From NCBI GenBank assembly GCA_947462335.1, contig OX381714.1, forward strand, positions 54,233,800 through 54,297,799: 64,000 bases of DNA, given 5' to 3'. The stretch is from Harmothoe impar. Lineage: Eukaryota; Annelida; Polychaeta; Phyllodocida; Polynoidae. This document shows positions 47,701 to 57,951 of the stretch, one piece after another. Every line of letters starts with the position of its first letter. The stretch's first letter is position 1. Under the pieces are notes generated by a model, which worked only from the letters and a program-made list of their open reading frames with translations, had not been told where the DNA came from and ran no database searches. The position numbers and the translations under genes are program-made.

Positions 47701-48195
47701 CGCCGGGGTGGAGGTGAGGAGGGTGTCTTTAGTGTAGAACGCCTGTGGGTATCTTTCTTGCCAATAATCCAGATCTGTATGTACACCCGCCATTACAACA
47801 TCATCGGTAGGGGAGATGCCACCCCATGGATACGCCTTGTTTCCTAGAATGAGTTGCTTGGTTGAGTAATCTACCTTGGCTTTTAGTGCTGCCAAGGAGT
47901 CTGTTCCCAACAACACGTCATGTTTCAACTCTTTTACCACATATACAGTCAGAGTAGAGTTAAAGAAGGTAAGCTCAGATACCCCCCTGTGTGGTATTGT
48001 GTGACCAGAGAGTGATTTCAAACGGAGGCCGGGGGAGAGTAATGGCTGTCGATGTGTCTTTGTACAGAGTTCTGTCCATACATCCATTCTCATCATGGAT
48101 TTTGCCGCACCGGTATCTACTAAACATGACAGAGTAAGTCCACCCCAAGGGAGGGACACTGTGACTCTGTCATCCGGTGAGTTTAGTAGTTTTTT
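44710..48195 (-). CDS. pol: Pol polyprotein of element B (protease, RT, RNase H, integrase)
   Basis: The frame is entered at the slippery site near 48195; the longest frame with an initiator-like codon begins at 48159 (GTG). Numbered from there: protease DTGAA at 15-19; RT CIDYRKMN and YLDD at 317-320; RNase H D466, E507, D532; integrase H670, H675, C705, C708, then D736, D796, E832 (35 residues between the last two). The roughly 170-residue C-terminal tail is very Pro-rich with basic patches (KLRRRA), encoded by a G-rich plus strand that leaves long overlapping frames. No stop interrupts the enzyme domains. No chromodomain was recognised. Confidence 0.9.
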   Translation of the reverse strand, partial: KKLLNSPDDRVTVSLPWGGLTLSCLVDTGAAKSMMRMDVWTELCTKTHRQPLLSPGLRLKSLSGHTIPHRGVSELTFFNSTLTVYVVKELKHDVLLGTDSLAALKAKVDYSTKQLILGNKAYPWGGISPTDDVVMAGVHTDLDYWQERYPQAFYTKDTLLTSTPAVKMNIDTGDAQPINQRPYRLPLSKRKLVDEEIDHMLNLGVIEPSSSPWASPIIIVPKKSGETRICIDYRKMNAVTKKDAHPLPNIQDIFDSMTGSTVFSTLDLKPAYWQIEMQQDCIEKTAFVTHRGLYQFRRMPFGLCNSPGTWQRLMNKVMAPFLGKSALVYLDDVIVFSKSHEEHDRHLDAIMQALMAYNLRLKPSKCILHQAHIKLLGYIVHAEGISADPDKVAAVQDMAPPTNLKGVRSFLGLTNYYRQCVNNYAELSLPLTNLMKRNHRFKWGKAEQEAWMALKEALCSDSVMAHPQLDQPYQLFCDASDSSIGGVLCQRGPEGIDRPVQYFSKILTEAQAKWATVEKEAYAIIYALQKLRPYLHGATFTIYTDHKPLKSLFLSEVKNTKIQRWAVLLAEYGAPIEYRQGVNNVRADALSRIRSRAGEEFEIAGVSAAHTPTPWHSNNLDPREVAMLQSQLPEYELGIRDENDFMVYEGHLYTISPPPGRPVFPRLFLPPLLWEQIAYQAHEEVGHHGMQRTLHRLQEAYSWGCMRRTVQKVLDQCLICEAHQGRRKHPKSTPMPVPDGPGQIISMDLFGPVPKSAHGSKFGLVVIDHYSNWPEVKPLPSKGTQGVHDYLKHEYFPHHGKPAVMISDNGGEFSSHLIRDLMKREGVDHRFITPYHAATNGRTERFIKTLKTMIAKMVRGKPHAWEDVLGDALSAYRTTVCNATGFSPFQLHYARDPPSGPSAYPPAAPLPQHDTLSERITVAQERAVSATAQRKLQQQQNHSRLDARPRAPPITPGCSVLYLDPVSKVFLPKFKGPYRVIDVREGVVHMEDENGKPKVTNIDRLKLHAAPPPPPDPPAPRPLEERETPHPDPPRPTSPPPPGRGGGKQKTKLRRRAVQPPTEHSLPLIHFGVHPPPPPSHNTPTSPRRACYPCRYGCTSSTAAPAATPTPPGNTHATRCTKPPLPVIRRPPLPSYFKYGRTCDGNGLRETISGRYTGGAR
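48117..48195 (-). promoter_or_regulatory. -1 ribosomal frameshift signal, gag/pol of element B
   Basis: The minus strand reads A AAA AAC (48195-48189) in the correct phase, with the gag TAA at 48185-48183. Directly downstream are two nested perfect stems: CTACTAAAC (48189-48181) with GTTTAGTAG (48125-48117), and ATGACAGAGT (48173-48164) with ACTCTGTCAT (48135-48126), separated by a 7-nt bulge on one side only. A further CCC/GGGG hairpin fits in the loop. Pol is open in the -1 frame from the heptamer. A AAA AAC is the best-known retroviral slippery sequence. Confidence 0.8.
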
Positions 48196-49583
48196 GACTG
48201 AGCTGCAATAAGGGCTGGGTCGTCCATCAGCTCTCCGTCGAGCTGGGCGTCGATTGCAGCCTGCACCTCTGCACTTCTAAGAGGGCAGTTTCTACCTATG
48301 TGTCCTTCCCTTCCACATTGCCAGCAAATAACAAACCTCCTAGGTTTTTCATCTTTACCCATTGCGCCATGAGGGCCGTGGTGTGGTGTGGGTAGCATGA
48401 CTTTAGGTTGGAAGGGGTGTTTAGCCGGCGCTGGGAGAATTTGTGGGAGGTGTGTAGACGCCTCTAGGTGGGGAGGGTTGTTTTTGGGAGAGGGGGTGGG
48501 GGATGGAGCGTGTGGCACTTGGGGGGAGTAGGGGATCATGTGTTGGGGGTGAGAGGGCAGGTGGGTGGGGTGGTGAGGGTTTGGCATGGAGGCAGACATA
48601 ATGTGATGTGGGTGTGACCCGGGGGCAGACCACCCAGCATATATGTTAGGATAAAAAGGGGGTTGCATTACATATGGCTGAAAGGGGGGGCACATGGGTG
48701 GCGCCATTCCTGCCGCTGGGTGGTACATGGGGTATATTGTGGGCGAGGGGGGATCGGTGGGGGGGGTTTTCTTTTTATGGGGATTGTCAACAGAAACCGC
48801 AGCTACCACACCACTTGGACTGGCTTTACCCTCATGTCTTACGCGATAGGAAGTGAACTCACCATGTAAGGATTTATATAGGTGGCGCAGTTCTGCTATG
48901 GCCGGATCCTCCTTAGGGGGCGGTGAAGGGGGGGGTAGGGCGGCCATGTCGAAAGCATCTTCTGCCACCTCCAGTAGTTTAGAAGCAGTGTTGGCGCGCT
49001 TTACTTGTGTTGCTATGACGGAGGCTTTTCCAGCTTCTTCCACCGCCGCCTCCAGGGTGTCGGGTTTGGCCGCTATGACATCCCCACGCACTTCTTGGTC
49101 TATTAGCCCTTGCACAAATTGTCTGATTAGCACTCGTTTAACATAGGTGGATGTATATTCTGTTTGAGGGAAAGCTCTTTTAGCAGCTTGGATAAACTTT
49201 CTGCCAAACTCCCTGGCGTCTTGAGAATGTGACTGCCGCATGCGGTAAATTTCCTCCTGTAGAAATTCAGTCTCATTAGGGTCCAAAAACGACTCCACCA
49301 TCTTTGCGCGAAGGTGTTTCCAGGTTTTGTCTGCTGCTGGTAGGGTGGCTATAGTTGCAATGGTGAAATCTCCAATGTCCCCTACTGTGAGGTAAGAAAC
49401 CATCTCAAGCACAAGTTTATCACTAGCCTCCGAGCCTGCAGCCGCATGGTCGACGCCCCTCAACCATGCTCTTAGTGACTTCTTGTTCTCGCCATCTACA
49501 GTCCCAATTGACTTAGCATAATTATCCAATGTGCGCCTCATAACTTGGGCTTCTTTTATCCTGATCTGATCTGCTTCCGTCAT
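48183..49583 (-). CDS. gag: Gag of element B
   Basis: ATG at 49583; 466 residues. The N-terminal half looks like a retrotransposon capsid domain (helical, with a YRMRQSHSQDAREFGRKF-type stretch). The middle is Pro/His-rich. A CCHC zinc knuckle (CWQCGREGHIGRNC, residues 420-433) lies near the end. The leader between primer site and ATG is only about 55 nt. It ends with TAA three bases after a slippery heptamer, so a fraction of ribosomes should continue into pol. The frame is intact. Confidence 0.9.
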   Translation of the reverse strand: MTEADQIRIKEAQVMRRTLDNYAKSIGTVDGENKKSLRAWLRGVDHAAAGSEASDKLVLEMVSYLTVGDIGDFTIATIATLPAADKTWKHLRAKMVESFLDPNETEFLQEEIYRMRQSHSQDAREFGRKFIQAAKRAFPQTEYTSTYVKRVLIRQFVQGLIDQEVRGDVIAAKPDTLEAAVEEAGKASVIATQVKRANTASKLLEVAEDAFDMAALPPPSPPPKEDPAIAELRHLYKSLHGEFTSYRVRHEGKASPSGVVAAVSVDNPHKKKTPPTDPPSPTIYPMYHPAAGMAPPMCPPFQPYVMQPPFYPNIYAGWSAPGSHPHHIMSASMPNPHHPTHLPSHPQHMIPYSPQVPHAPSPTPSPKNNPPHLEASTHLPQILPAPAKHPFQPKVMLPTPHHGPHGAMGKDEKPRRFVICWQCGREGHIGRNCPLRSAEVQAAIDAQLDGELMDDPALIAAQSKNY

Positions 49584-49638
49584 TGTTTCACAGTGTAGGA
49601 ATCAAATCGATATCTATAGTGTCGATGTATAATTCCAA

Positions 49639-49656
49639 ACCCCACTCCTGGCACCA
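49639..49656 (-). other. Primer-binding site of element B, tRNA-Leu-like
   Basis: The minus strand reads TGGTGCCAGGAGTGGGG one base after the LTR. As I recall the 3' end of animal tRNA-Leu(UAA), this differs from its complement at one of 17 positions. Confidence 0.55.
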
Positions 49657-49657
49657 G

Positions 49658-49924
49658 TGTAAATCTAGGTTCTGTGAATACAGTGACTCGGACAACAGGA
49701 TACAAGTAATAGACAATCAGTTTAATGCATAGCATGTTTATATACAGTTACACTCGTGATCTCCATGGGAATCTAGTACCACTTATCAGTACTCCAATCA
49801 TGTCACCTGAGTGGCCTTGATACCGCCTCCTTTTTTACATAATTCCCTCACACTCCCTCACACGTGAGGTGTGCATGATACACATGTTACCAGTGTACCC
49901 TGGTGATCTTCACCATATACCTTT
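49658..49924 (-). repeat. 5' LTR of element B (partial, ends at gap)
   Basis: Matches 41789-42055 without a visible difference. The remaining about 247 bp fall in the unsequenced gap. Confidence 0.85.
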
Positions 49925-50124
49925 NNNNNNNNNNNNNNNNNNNNNNNNNNNNNNNNNNNNNNNNNNNNNNNNNNNNNNNNNNNNNNNNNNNNNNNNNNNN
50001 NNNNNNNNNNNNNNNNNNNNNNNNNNNNNNNNNNNNNNNNNNNNNNNNNNNNNNNNNNNNNNNNNNNNNNNNNNNNNNNNNNNNNNNNNNNNNNNNNNNN
50101 NNNNNNNNNNNNNNNNNNNNNNNN
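49925..50124. other. Assembly gap (200 N)
   Basis: Exactly 200 N, probably a placeholder length. The gap truncates the right LTR of element B, so the outer boundary and target duplication are missing. Confidence 0.95.
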
Positions 50125-50900
50125 GGAGCACACATCGTCACCGGGCGCGATGCGGCACAACACGGACGGACGGTCGCGTTGTCAGCGTCCGCTTTGAGCT
50201 CCCGCCGAGGATGAAATCATACATTGTGCACCTTTTCTTGTTGAGTGACGCGCACCACGGCAGCTAAATGGGGCCCTTTGTGGGAATTTTAATGTTTAGG
50301 GGCCGGCCCCAGTCGGGCTGCTGCGCTTCGCGGAGCGGGCATTGTCAGTGGATGAGATGGTATTTTTCGACTCAGAGCGCTTCTATGAGCTGCTTTGTGA
50401 GCTGCTCTCCTCTTCTCTAACACGTGAGGGTGCGGCATGTGAAGACAGGGTGGGTTGGAGGCCCAGGTTGGAGTGGGGAGCACTGATATTCTTTGGCTCC
50501 CTTTACGACCAATCTCTCAGTCACTATTGTGTCTAACCAAGTTGGTAATTTTTTTGGCTTCCTATACAACCAACCTAGGTTGGTCAGCCACATTGCAGTA
50601 CTGACCAACTCCCGTCAGTCTTTCCATTTTAGACTAAGTCCTTTTCAAATGTAAGGCATTGTGTTGTTTTGATCTCGGTCATTCTTGGTCATGCCTGATC
50701 ATGCCCAATGTCCCTATGACCAACCTGGGATAGCCACTACAGACTAAGGGTCGGGGCATTTATATATATCTATGAGTGGAGGGGGGTTGGGGGTAGATGT
50801 GAGTTGGTGCTAGTTGGAGGCAGGTGGGTGAGAGATATGGCGAGTTTCTGAATGTAAAGAGCAGATCCACTGGTAGTTGAGCTACTGCTGAAAGGTGGTG
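50125..50900. other. Intergenic DNA after the gap
   Basis: Locally GC-rich, then mixed. No supported gene. Overlapping short frames are not convincing. Confidence 0.3.
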
Positions 50901-50919
50901 TCTACTAGCTGCTAGATGT

Positions 50920-51720
50920 GAGCTGCTCTGTGTGCTGCTCTGTAGGCTGGTCGGGGAGCTGCTCTATGAGTGGCTCCCCATGGTTCAAAAGCGACCTTGC
51001 GACCTGGGCTGTTTTCCAGGCGACCTGGCGACCTGGTGCAATAATAAAAGCGACCTGGCGACTTTTGGAAAGGTTTGACAATAGCATAAATAGTCTAAAA
51101 AAGCGACTTTGTGACATGGGGCCCTTAATTTCGGCGATTTTTCCGATCTGAGGGGGAGCCCATCAGCACCCCCCTATAAGCTGCCCTGTCAGCCGCCCCG
51201 TGTGTTGCTAGCAGCTATGTGAGCTGTTCTGTGTGCTGCTCTGTAGACTGGTCGGTAAGCTATTTAATTATATGAGCTGCCAGCCATGTGTGCTGCTTTA
51301 TATAGGCTGGTCTGTGAGCTGATCTGTGAGCTGCTCTGTGTGCTGCTTTATATAAACTGGTCTGTGTATTGCTGTGTGTGCTGCTGTGTGTGCTGCTCGT
51401 TGAGCTGCTATATGAGCTGCCCTGTGAGTTGTTCTGTGTACTGCTATGTGAGCTGTTCTATGGTCTGTGAGCTGTTCTGTAAGCTGTTGTGTGTGTTGTT
51501 TTTTGCATTGCTCTGTGAGCTGCCCTGTGAGCTGCTCTGCTTGCCGCTATGTGAGCTGCTCTTTGAGCTTCTCTGTGAGCTCCTATGTGAGCTTTTCCAT
51601 GATCTGCCTTGTGTGCTCTTCTGTAAGCTGCTGTATCAGCTGCTCTATTTAGCTGTTACGTGTGTTGTTCTTTGCATTGCTCTGTGAGCTGCACTGTGAG
51701 CTGTTCGGCGAGATACTCTG
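50920..51720. repeat. Degenerate 12-bp minisatellite (TGAGCTGCTCTG-type)
   Basis: Units related to TGAGCTGCTCTG recur at 50920-50980 and almost continuously at 51180-51715. Frames rich in Cys/Leu/Val on the plus strand are translations of the repeat, not a gene. At 50990-51060 a separate GCGACCTGGCGACCTGG repeat interrupts it. Confidence 0.75.
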
Positions 51721-53571
51721 ACTACATATAAGAGTCTGGTAACGCTGAACTCTACCTGCCACCAGAAAGTTAGGCATATCTAGTCCATCTATATGCCTGA
51801 CTTTCTTACAGTCAAACATTGCTGAACTCTCTTTTCAATGAGAGTAATTTGACATAGGGAGCGAAGCATGACGCTTGGTGTTGACTTGGCTAAGGTTGGA
51901 GGAGAAGAAGGAGAAGGAGGAGGAGAAGGAAGAGGAGAAGGGGTCAGGAGGCTGGTGGGTGGCTACACATTAGAGTAATGGATCCCCAGTTTTGGCGGGA
52001 ATTATCCACAAAGCGTTCCACTAGGTGGGTCTTTTCAGCCTCACTTTGAGCAGGGGCACTCTGTATTGGTCCCGGCATCCCTTGCGCGGGGGCCAGCTCA
52101 ATGGACGACCAATGCCACGCCTAAGTGTCCAACGTTGGCCACATAAAAGACCAGGGGAGCACACATTCCAGTCACCCTCCCGCCGACAATGGACATTACA
52201 AGCGCTTTGCAGCAAACTCCGAGCGGCGCATGAGGCGCTAAATTTGCTCTAAGTAAAATATTAAAGATTTCAAAAGACGCCTAAATGAGCCCCCGGGGGC
52301 GGTGGTGCTGAGGGGGGCGGCACTGTGCACTGCCCAGGGCGGGGTTTGATTGCGTTTCGGGGGAGGCTGAATGGGCGAATACACGGCAATGGCTGACACA
52401 TCATCGGCCGATATTGTGGCGAGCTGATCGGATTCTGGACTGACCCGATGAGCTAGACAAATAGCGTGTTTATAAGGCACTAGGGACAGCTAGCGGCAAG
52501 GGGGAGAGGGCTGGGTTATACCCTGTCCACGCTCTGAGGGGTTGTCTTTACTTTACCACTTATTTGCCTACTCCTTTAGTTGCAAAATCACATTAGACTA
52601 GGCTAATTTGAAGGTTTATCAATAATAAAAAGTAGAATACTGAAACTTGTGAAAGTTGACTATACACCTTTTAGTGTAGGGATATTTGAAAATGGCATAG
52701 CTTTGGTATAGCTATATGTGTGGAGAGAGGAGAGCTTTTCATGAACTGCCCATTACAATTGCCACATTCCCAAGAAAAACGCAGGCCCGTAACTAGGTGG
52801 GGGGGGGGGGGGGGTCGTCGTTTTGAACGAAGCCCAAGTATAGCATTTTACAGTGTATTTTCAATGGGAGAAGTATAGCCTGCACTCCAAAATTGGGAAA
52901 TTGAACCATAATCTGATAATTAGTTAAATTCTAAGCTGAATCCTAGGGAATGAGATTAGATAAAGTAGCTAGCACATGAAGTATGGCCATAGGGAACATT
53001 CTGGTTCATTTTGAAAGAAATTGATTTCTGAGCCCAAATCATCGGACCATGTCACTTTAACCTTGCCGAGAACACCACAGTCTATAAATGAACTTGGTAA
53101 ACACTGTAAAAAAAAAAGGCACTATACCTGAAGGCCCATCTTCATTAAAAAGGTTATGGTCCTGATGCACTATATGAGTCAGACCCCACATTTATGTACC
53201 AAGTCGTGTTTTTCAGTGTTTTTTTCACCTTCCATGAGCTATAGAATAAAGAGCTCAGCACCATACTAGGTCTTGTTGGTATTAGGTGAGAGGGAATATT
53301 CTAGGGTTTCAGAATTATTCGTTCTTTTTTGTCTAGGACCAAAATTTTAGGATTTATGGCCCTCCAAAGTCAAAAAATTCCTAAAAAACAGGGTTCCGGG
53401 CTTTTTTTTCTCTCTTAATTTGTCTCCCATGGCCAGGAAACCCATTAAAAGTCTCCCAAATCAACATGGTTTACAAGGTATATATGTTAGCTATCAGATT
53501 CATAAGTTTTAACTGGAATTTCTGTTCTCAATATTTCATCCCAGCACTCTTTTTAATAAATGCCACTCATG
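51721..53571. other. Intergenic DNA
   Basis: Contains a GGAGAAGGA-type purine tract at about 51900-51945 and a G-run at about 52800-52814. No supported gene. Confidence 0.3.
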
Positions 53572-55048
53572 TAATGTCCGTAACGATAACTATTGATACC
53601 TCAGCCTGGTTACTTCCAATGGCCACTCAATATCAATTCTATATGTCATATATGGGGGTCAACGGGTTCTCAAGCCACGAAAAAGAATTAGGAGCCTTCC
53701 GGTTTTATTTTAGCCTACAGGTACAAAAGAGTTAATTTGTAATGCAGTTAACGTTACGGACATTACAACACATAAATCCTCTATAAATCTATAAATATCC
53801 CAAACCTATCAATTCAAAGTAATTCTTATCCATGGCTAGTATGCATTCATTCATTCTGGAAGGAATTGCAGCCTAAATTCTTTTCTGTGTATTAGGAAAG
53901 GGGTTTTCAATGCAAAACTGTAATGTCCGTAACGTTAACTCTGTAATGTCCGTAACGTTAACTCTGCCTGACCTTAAGCCCCCCCCTGCTGCATTTCAAG
54001 ACATGCACTATGCTAAATAACAACATAATAAGATAGAATGAACATTGCTACAGCACTGTGTGCCATTTAGATGCATTCCTACGGGTATAACTCAACCTTT
54101 CAGCCCTCCAAATGATTTACTGAGTCAGAAAATGACAATATTTCCACCAAAACCTCACTGTCAAACCCTAAAACCCTGAGAGGGGTATGTTTTCTGTTGT
54201 TTATATAATACCTACACTTACATTTCATTACTTTAGTGTGTTAAACTTGAGCTGGTAAGCTCTATTTGATTACTAGAGCTAAAAATAGTTAACGTTACGG
54301 ACATTACAGAGTTAACGTTACGGACATTACATGAAAATTGAAAATCCTCAAGGAGAAGTAAATACCGATGATATCCATATTTGTTCTGGATAGCATCTTG
54401 AAGGGTTATCAAATCTAAAAGCCTAATCAAGAAGAAAGAAAAAATGCAATATTTTTAATTTGTCAGGGTAGAATTTGTTGTATGTAATGTCTGTAACGTT
54501 AACCATATTTTAAATTTCTTTTGAAAAAACTACTTCTACTCAGTCAATCATCTCTATATTTTAACACAACATGCCCCTATGGTACTTCTATCATCCCAAA
54601 TAGTTATCTACCCTATAGAACATACTTCATTTTTTATGGGTGCTTAGTGATACCAATACTGTAATGTCCGTAACGTTAACTGCATAAAAAATGCCTGTTT
54701 TTTGCAATTAGAATGACAAAAAGGGTCTCCTTGTATGCAAAACTATACATATTTTGGAAGTAGATACACTGAAGATGATACACAGTGGCTTCAATGATTA
54801 TTAAAACAGTTTTTGATCAAGCTAGAGTAAAGTTGGTGATATTTTGTAAATATTTCAACATTTTCAAGATTTTTGGAAAGCCCCCCAAGTGACAATATGA
54901 AAAGTATTTGGCTTATGGTTTTCAAACTTAGTATGCCTGATTATACATAGTGTAGCTACTTGTATACCAAAATAGAACTTACTGTGGTGTTTTTCAGACA
55001 TTTTATCAGATGTTTAATATTTTCAGCGTAATGTCCGTAACGTTAACT
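53572..55048. repeat. Nine interspersed copies of a 20-bp motif
   Basis: Consensus TAATGTCCGTAACGTTAACT. Forward copies start at 53572, 53921, 53943, 54485, 54662 and 55029. Reverse copies start at 53746, 54287 and 54310. Two adjacent pairs are each spaced 22-23 bp start to start; otherwise spacing is irregular (about 140-370 bp). Sequence between copies is unrelated by eye. Two copies carry one substitution each. Confidence 0.85.
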
Positions 55049-55684
55049 CCAGGTTGTGTTTGAGAGTGAATAAAAACTGACCCCCTAGGAGTTAAGCTTT
55101 CCCTCGAGTGGATTCTGGGACCTAAGATACTAGTCTTTCAATAAAATAAACTTGTATAAAGATCAATTGAGTTTGGTAAAAAAAAAATTTGATTCAGATT
55201 TGGTACCAGATTAGTGCATTTTTAGGAATTCTGACTCATATACGGATCACTGGGGCTACTTGTGATGGCTGCATTAGGGCATGATACCGACCTTTCAAGA
55301 GTGTATCAACATTGTGGGGTCGGCATGATGTATATATGCAGCACCGGCGAGTCGCTCGCCAGGATTGCATACATGCAGCATACCCACAGAGGGCTGCATA
55401 ATGGATGAAACACGTTGCGGCCTTTATATAGATATATTAATGACGGAGAGCATTCAAACATCCTCCAATGTGCCCTTACTCACTCATAAGACACATTGTG
55501 CGCACTCTATAAGTTAATGCGGCCAAATTAGATAAATCTAGTTTTTAAAAAGACATACCTTTAGGCAAATAATTGCCCTTTCTTTGCTTTTTTTCCTACT
55601 CCCTATTGGTAGACTACAAAGCCGCCTGCGGGCTACTTCATTACACCACAATAGGTGAAAGTATCAAAGATAAGACTATTGGAA
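55049..55684. other. Intergenic DNA with a dispersed repeat copy
   Basis: The segment at about 55275-55350 (GCATGATACCGACCTTTCAAGAGTGTATCAAC ... ATGCAGCAC) matches the repeat at 41690-41788. No gene seen. Confidence 0.4.
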
Positions 55685-55934
55685 ACACAGAGAAAAGAAA
55701 CAGTGTCAAAAGGGAGTCCAGGTTGCCTCCAGAATGACTCTCCTCTCCAGGGGAGCCCAGGCTGCATAAGAGAGCCTAGACTCCCTGGGTGACCTAAGGG
55801 AGTCACCTGGAGGAGTCACATAGTTCGCTGACTCACCTAAGGGAGTCACCTAACAACGTGGGCTCCCCTAAAGAGGGGAGTCATTATGGAGGCAACCTGG
55901 ACTCCCTTTTGACCCTGTTTCTTTTCTCTGTGTA
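55685..55934. mobile_element. MITE, copy 2 of the family at 38706
   Basis: Starts ACACAGAGAAAAGAAACAG and ends with CTGTTTCTTTTCTCTGTGT. Arms of more than 50 bp include GTCAAAAGGGAGTCCAGGTT. Better preserved than the copy at 38706. Confidence 0.8.
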
Positions 55935-56239
55935 TGATATCTTTCTATTCCATCTTCTGTTATAGTAATGATATTGATATATCATGGTATAATAAAGGTA
56001 GTCGTGAATACTGGGATGCTGGCCCACACAAACTGTATTTTGTGTACACGAATGGTAAATTAATGAAATTTTAGTAATAGAATTAGAAGGTATTGTGCTT
56101 TAGAAAACAAAGGGAACTGGAGAATAATAGGGGTTTGTCAAAGATACATGTACACTGATACATATAAGGTAAGGACATGTGTACCTAACGTCAGAGAATC
56201 TGACCCTATAAGGGGTAGGGTGTTTCACGGCTAGATAGA

Positions 56240-56755
56240 CGTAATTACGGTGGTCGTCAAAGGTGACCCAAAAAAAAATCAATATATAAAATGATTTTTC
56301 CCCCCACTTTTCTGGAACAGAATATTCACACGGAAAAAGGACGGACTATTTCCTTACCATGCCTGCTGTGTTTCTATGCATAGAAACAGGACCCCCGCCC
56401 ATTCCTGTATGAATATTTTGTTATTTCATCTAATATAGCCTTACTGCTCGATTCAATCTCTTATTTAACACCTTTAGAACACCATTCCTTTATATTTAGC
56501 ATCACATTAAAGAAACAATATTCACACAGGAATGGGCCATGTCTGCTGACTGTGTCCTGTTTCAGTGCATAGAAACAGGACATGCTCCTGCAGACAATTG
56601 GAAGTCTCATTTCATTCCCTGAAGCAAGCAGTAATTTTCGTTTATTATTTTGAGGAATTGCTTGAACAGCCCAGAAAAGTGAAAAAAAAAGATTTCCTAC
56701 AAAATAATGATAATTGATTTTTGTGACCCTTGACGGCCACCATAAATAATAGGTG
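56240..56755. repeat. Imperfect inverted repeat
   Basis: GGTGGTCGTCAAAGGTGACCC near 56250 pairs with GTGACCCTTGACGGCCACC near 56722. Inside, GCATAGAAACAGGA occurs in both arms. Probably a decayed foldback/MITE; ends not defined. Confidence 0.4.
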
Positions 56756-57084
56756 TACAGAAGCATTAGACCTCTCCCTGGGAAAAGAAACATATCTGGA
56801 GCAAAATTCTAGAGACTGCATATTAATGTCTTCTCTAGATCTAACTCTATATTGGGCAGAATGTTGGCAAGGGTCTGAATTATTGTAGAAACCCTGCCCA
56901 TAGGCTACAGCAGAGGAAGGTGGTCGTTGGTGACTACTAGTAGGCTGAGTACTAGTAGGCAGGCCCCCTGAAACGTACTATTTTCCTACTACCCTTGGTG
57001 CACTTTAATGGTAGATTATGTCTTTAGTATTCACAATAGAATAGAAAATCTAAAAGAAAATAAAGGCCATGACATGAGACAATA

Positions 57085-57310
57085 CGTCGATAGACTCTGT
57101 GACAGTATGCGTGTGCGTGTGCGTGTGCGTGTGCATGTGTGTGTGTGTAGTATACACAGAGGGGCTCTGTGACAGGATCTGTGTGTGTGTGTGCAGTATG
57201 TACAAAGAGGCTCTGTGACAGGATCTCTGGGTGTGTGTGTAAACACAAAGGGGATCTTTGACAAGATATGTGTATGTGTGTGGGTGTGTGTTTGTATAAG
57301 TGGCTCTGTC
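57085..57310. repeat. GT-rich minisatellite, about 57-bp unit
   Basis: The phrase GGCTCTGTGACAGGATCT followed by a GT run recurs about four times with changes. His/Thr-rich frames on the minus strand derive from it. Confidence 0.75.
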
Positions 57311-57839
57311 GCAAGTTGTCCTATCAAAAGCAGCGCAGTAAATACACATTCTGATTAATTGTAGTCTCTGATTCAAGTCTCTGATACCACAGGCATCACT
57401 CTCCCAGCATAGTCTTAGCAAAGATCTAAGGCTAAGAACAGTGTCAGACATACAGAGACTAGGCCCTGCTTTGCCTTGCTGGCACCTCCTGTCTCATAAC
57501 AGAATGCACTGTCAAGTCTACAGTTCTATCATGCATATGGTGCAGACTCCCTCAACAAGTATCTTTTTCCACTACAAGGGCTGCAAATCGGACTGGTAGA
57601 ACTGCTGTATTTAGATTATTACTTACTGTCAGACGGTGCACAGGAACTGGTGTACAGGATTTGATTGGTCAATTCCTGAAGGCAAGTTATTTTACAAGTT
57701 TTATTTTATGAGTTTGCCAAGACTCTACTATTATAGAGTCGGGGCCTGAGACTGCCCATGCTTCCCTTACTGAGTATCCATCCACAAGGTGTAGGTTGGT
57801 GACGCTAGGTGGCAGCACATTCAGTGCACACCCTGGTAT

Positions 57840-57951
57840 TAGGGACCTTTAGCAAACCCGACGTAGCTCATTAAACGCAGACGTAGTAGTGCTAAAGGGA
57901 TAGGCTACGTCTGCGTTTAATGAGCTTTTACGTGGTTGCTAAAGGTCCCTA
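57840..57951. mobile_element. Small hairpin MITE
   Basis: TAGGGACCTTTAGCAA and TTGCTAAAGGTCCCTA bound 112 bp; inner arms CTCATTAAACGCAGACGTAG pair with CTACGTCTGCGTTTAATGAG. Confidence 0.75.

Larger units (their letters stand above)
41789..49924 (-). mobile_element. Gypsy-like LTR retrotransposon B with env-like region, antisense, running into the assembly gap
   Basis: Two copies of the LTR (starting TGTAAATCTAGG at 41789 and at 49658) bound gag, pol and an env-like region on the minus strand. The right LTR is cut off by the N gap after 267 bp, identical by eye to the left copy over that span. The target duplication cannot be checked. The domain order places it in Ty3/gypsy. Unlike element A it carries an env-type reading region after pol, as errantivirus-like gypsy elements do. 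Confidence 0.88.

Noticed and set aside
51286..51687. 133-codon Cys/Leu-rich frame resembling a small secreted or Cys-rich protein
   Set aside because: It is a translation of the 12-bp minisatellite.
53572..55048. CRISPR-like array of the 20-bp motif
   Set aside because: Spacing is irregular, copies are in both orientations and the genome is eukaryotic.
57024..57451. His/Thr-rich minus-strand frames
   Set aside because: They come from the GT-rich minisatellite.
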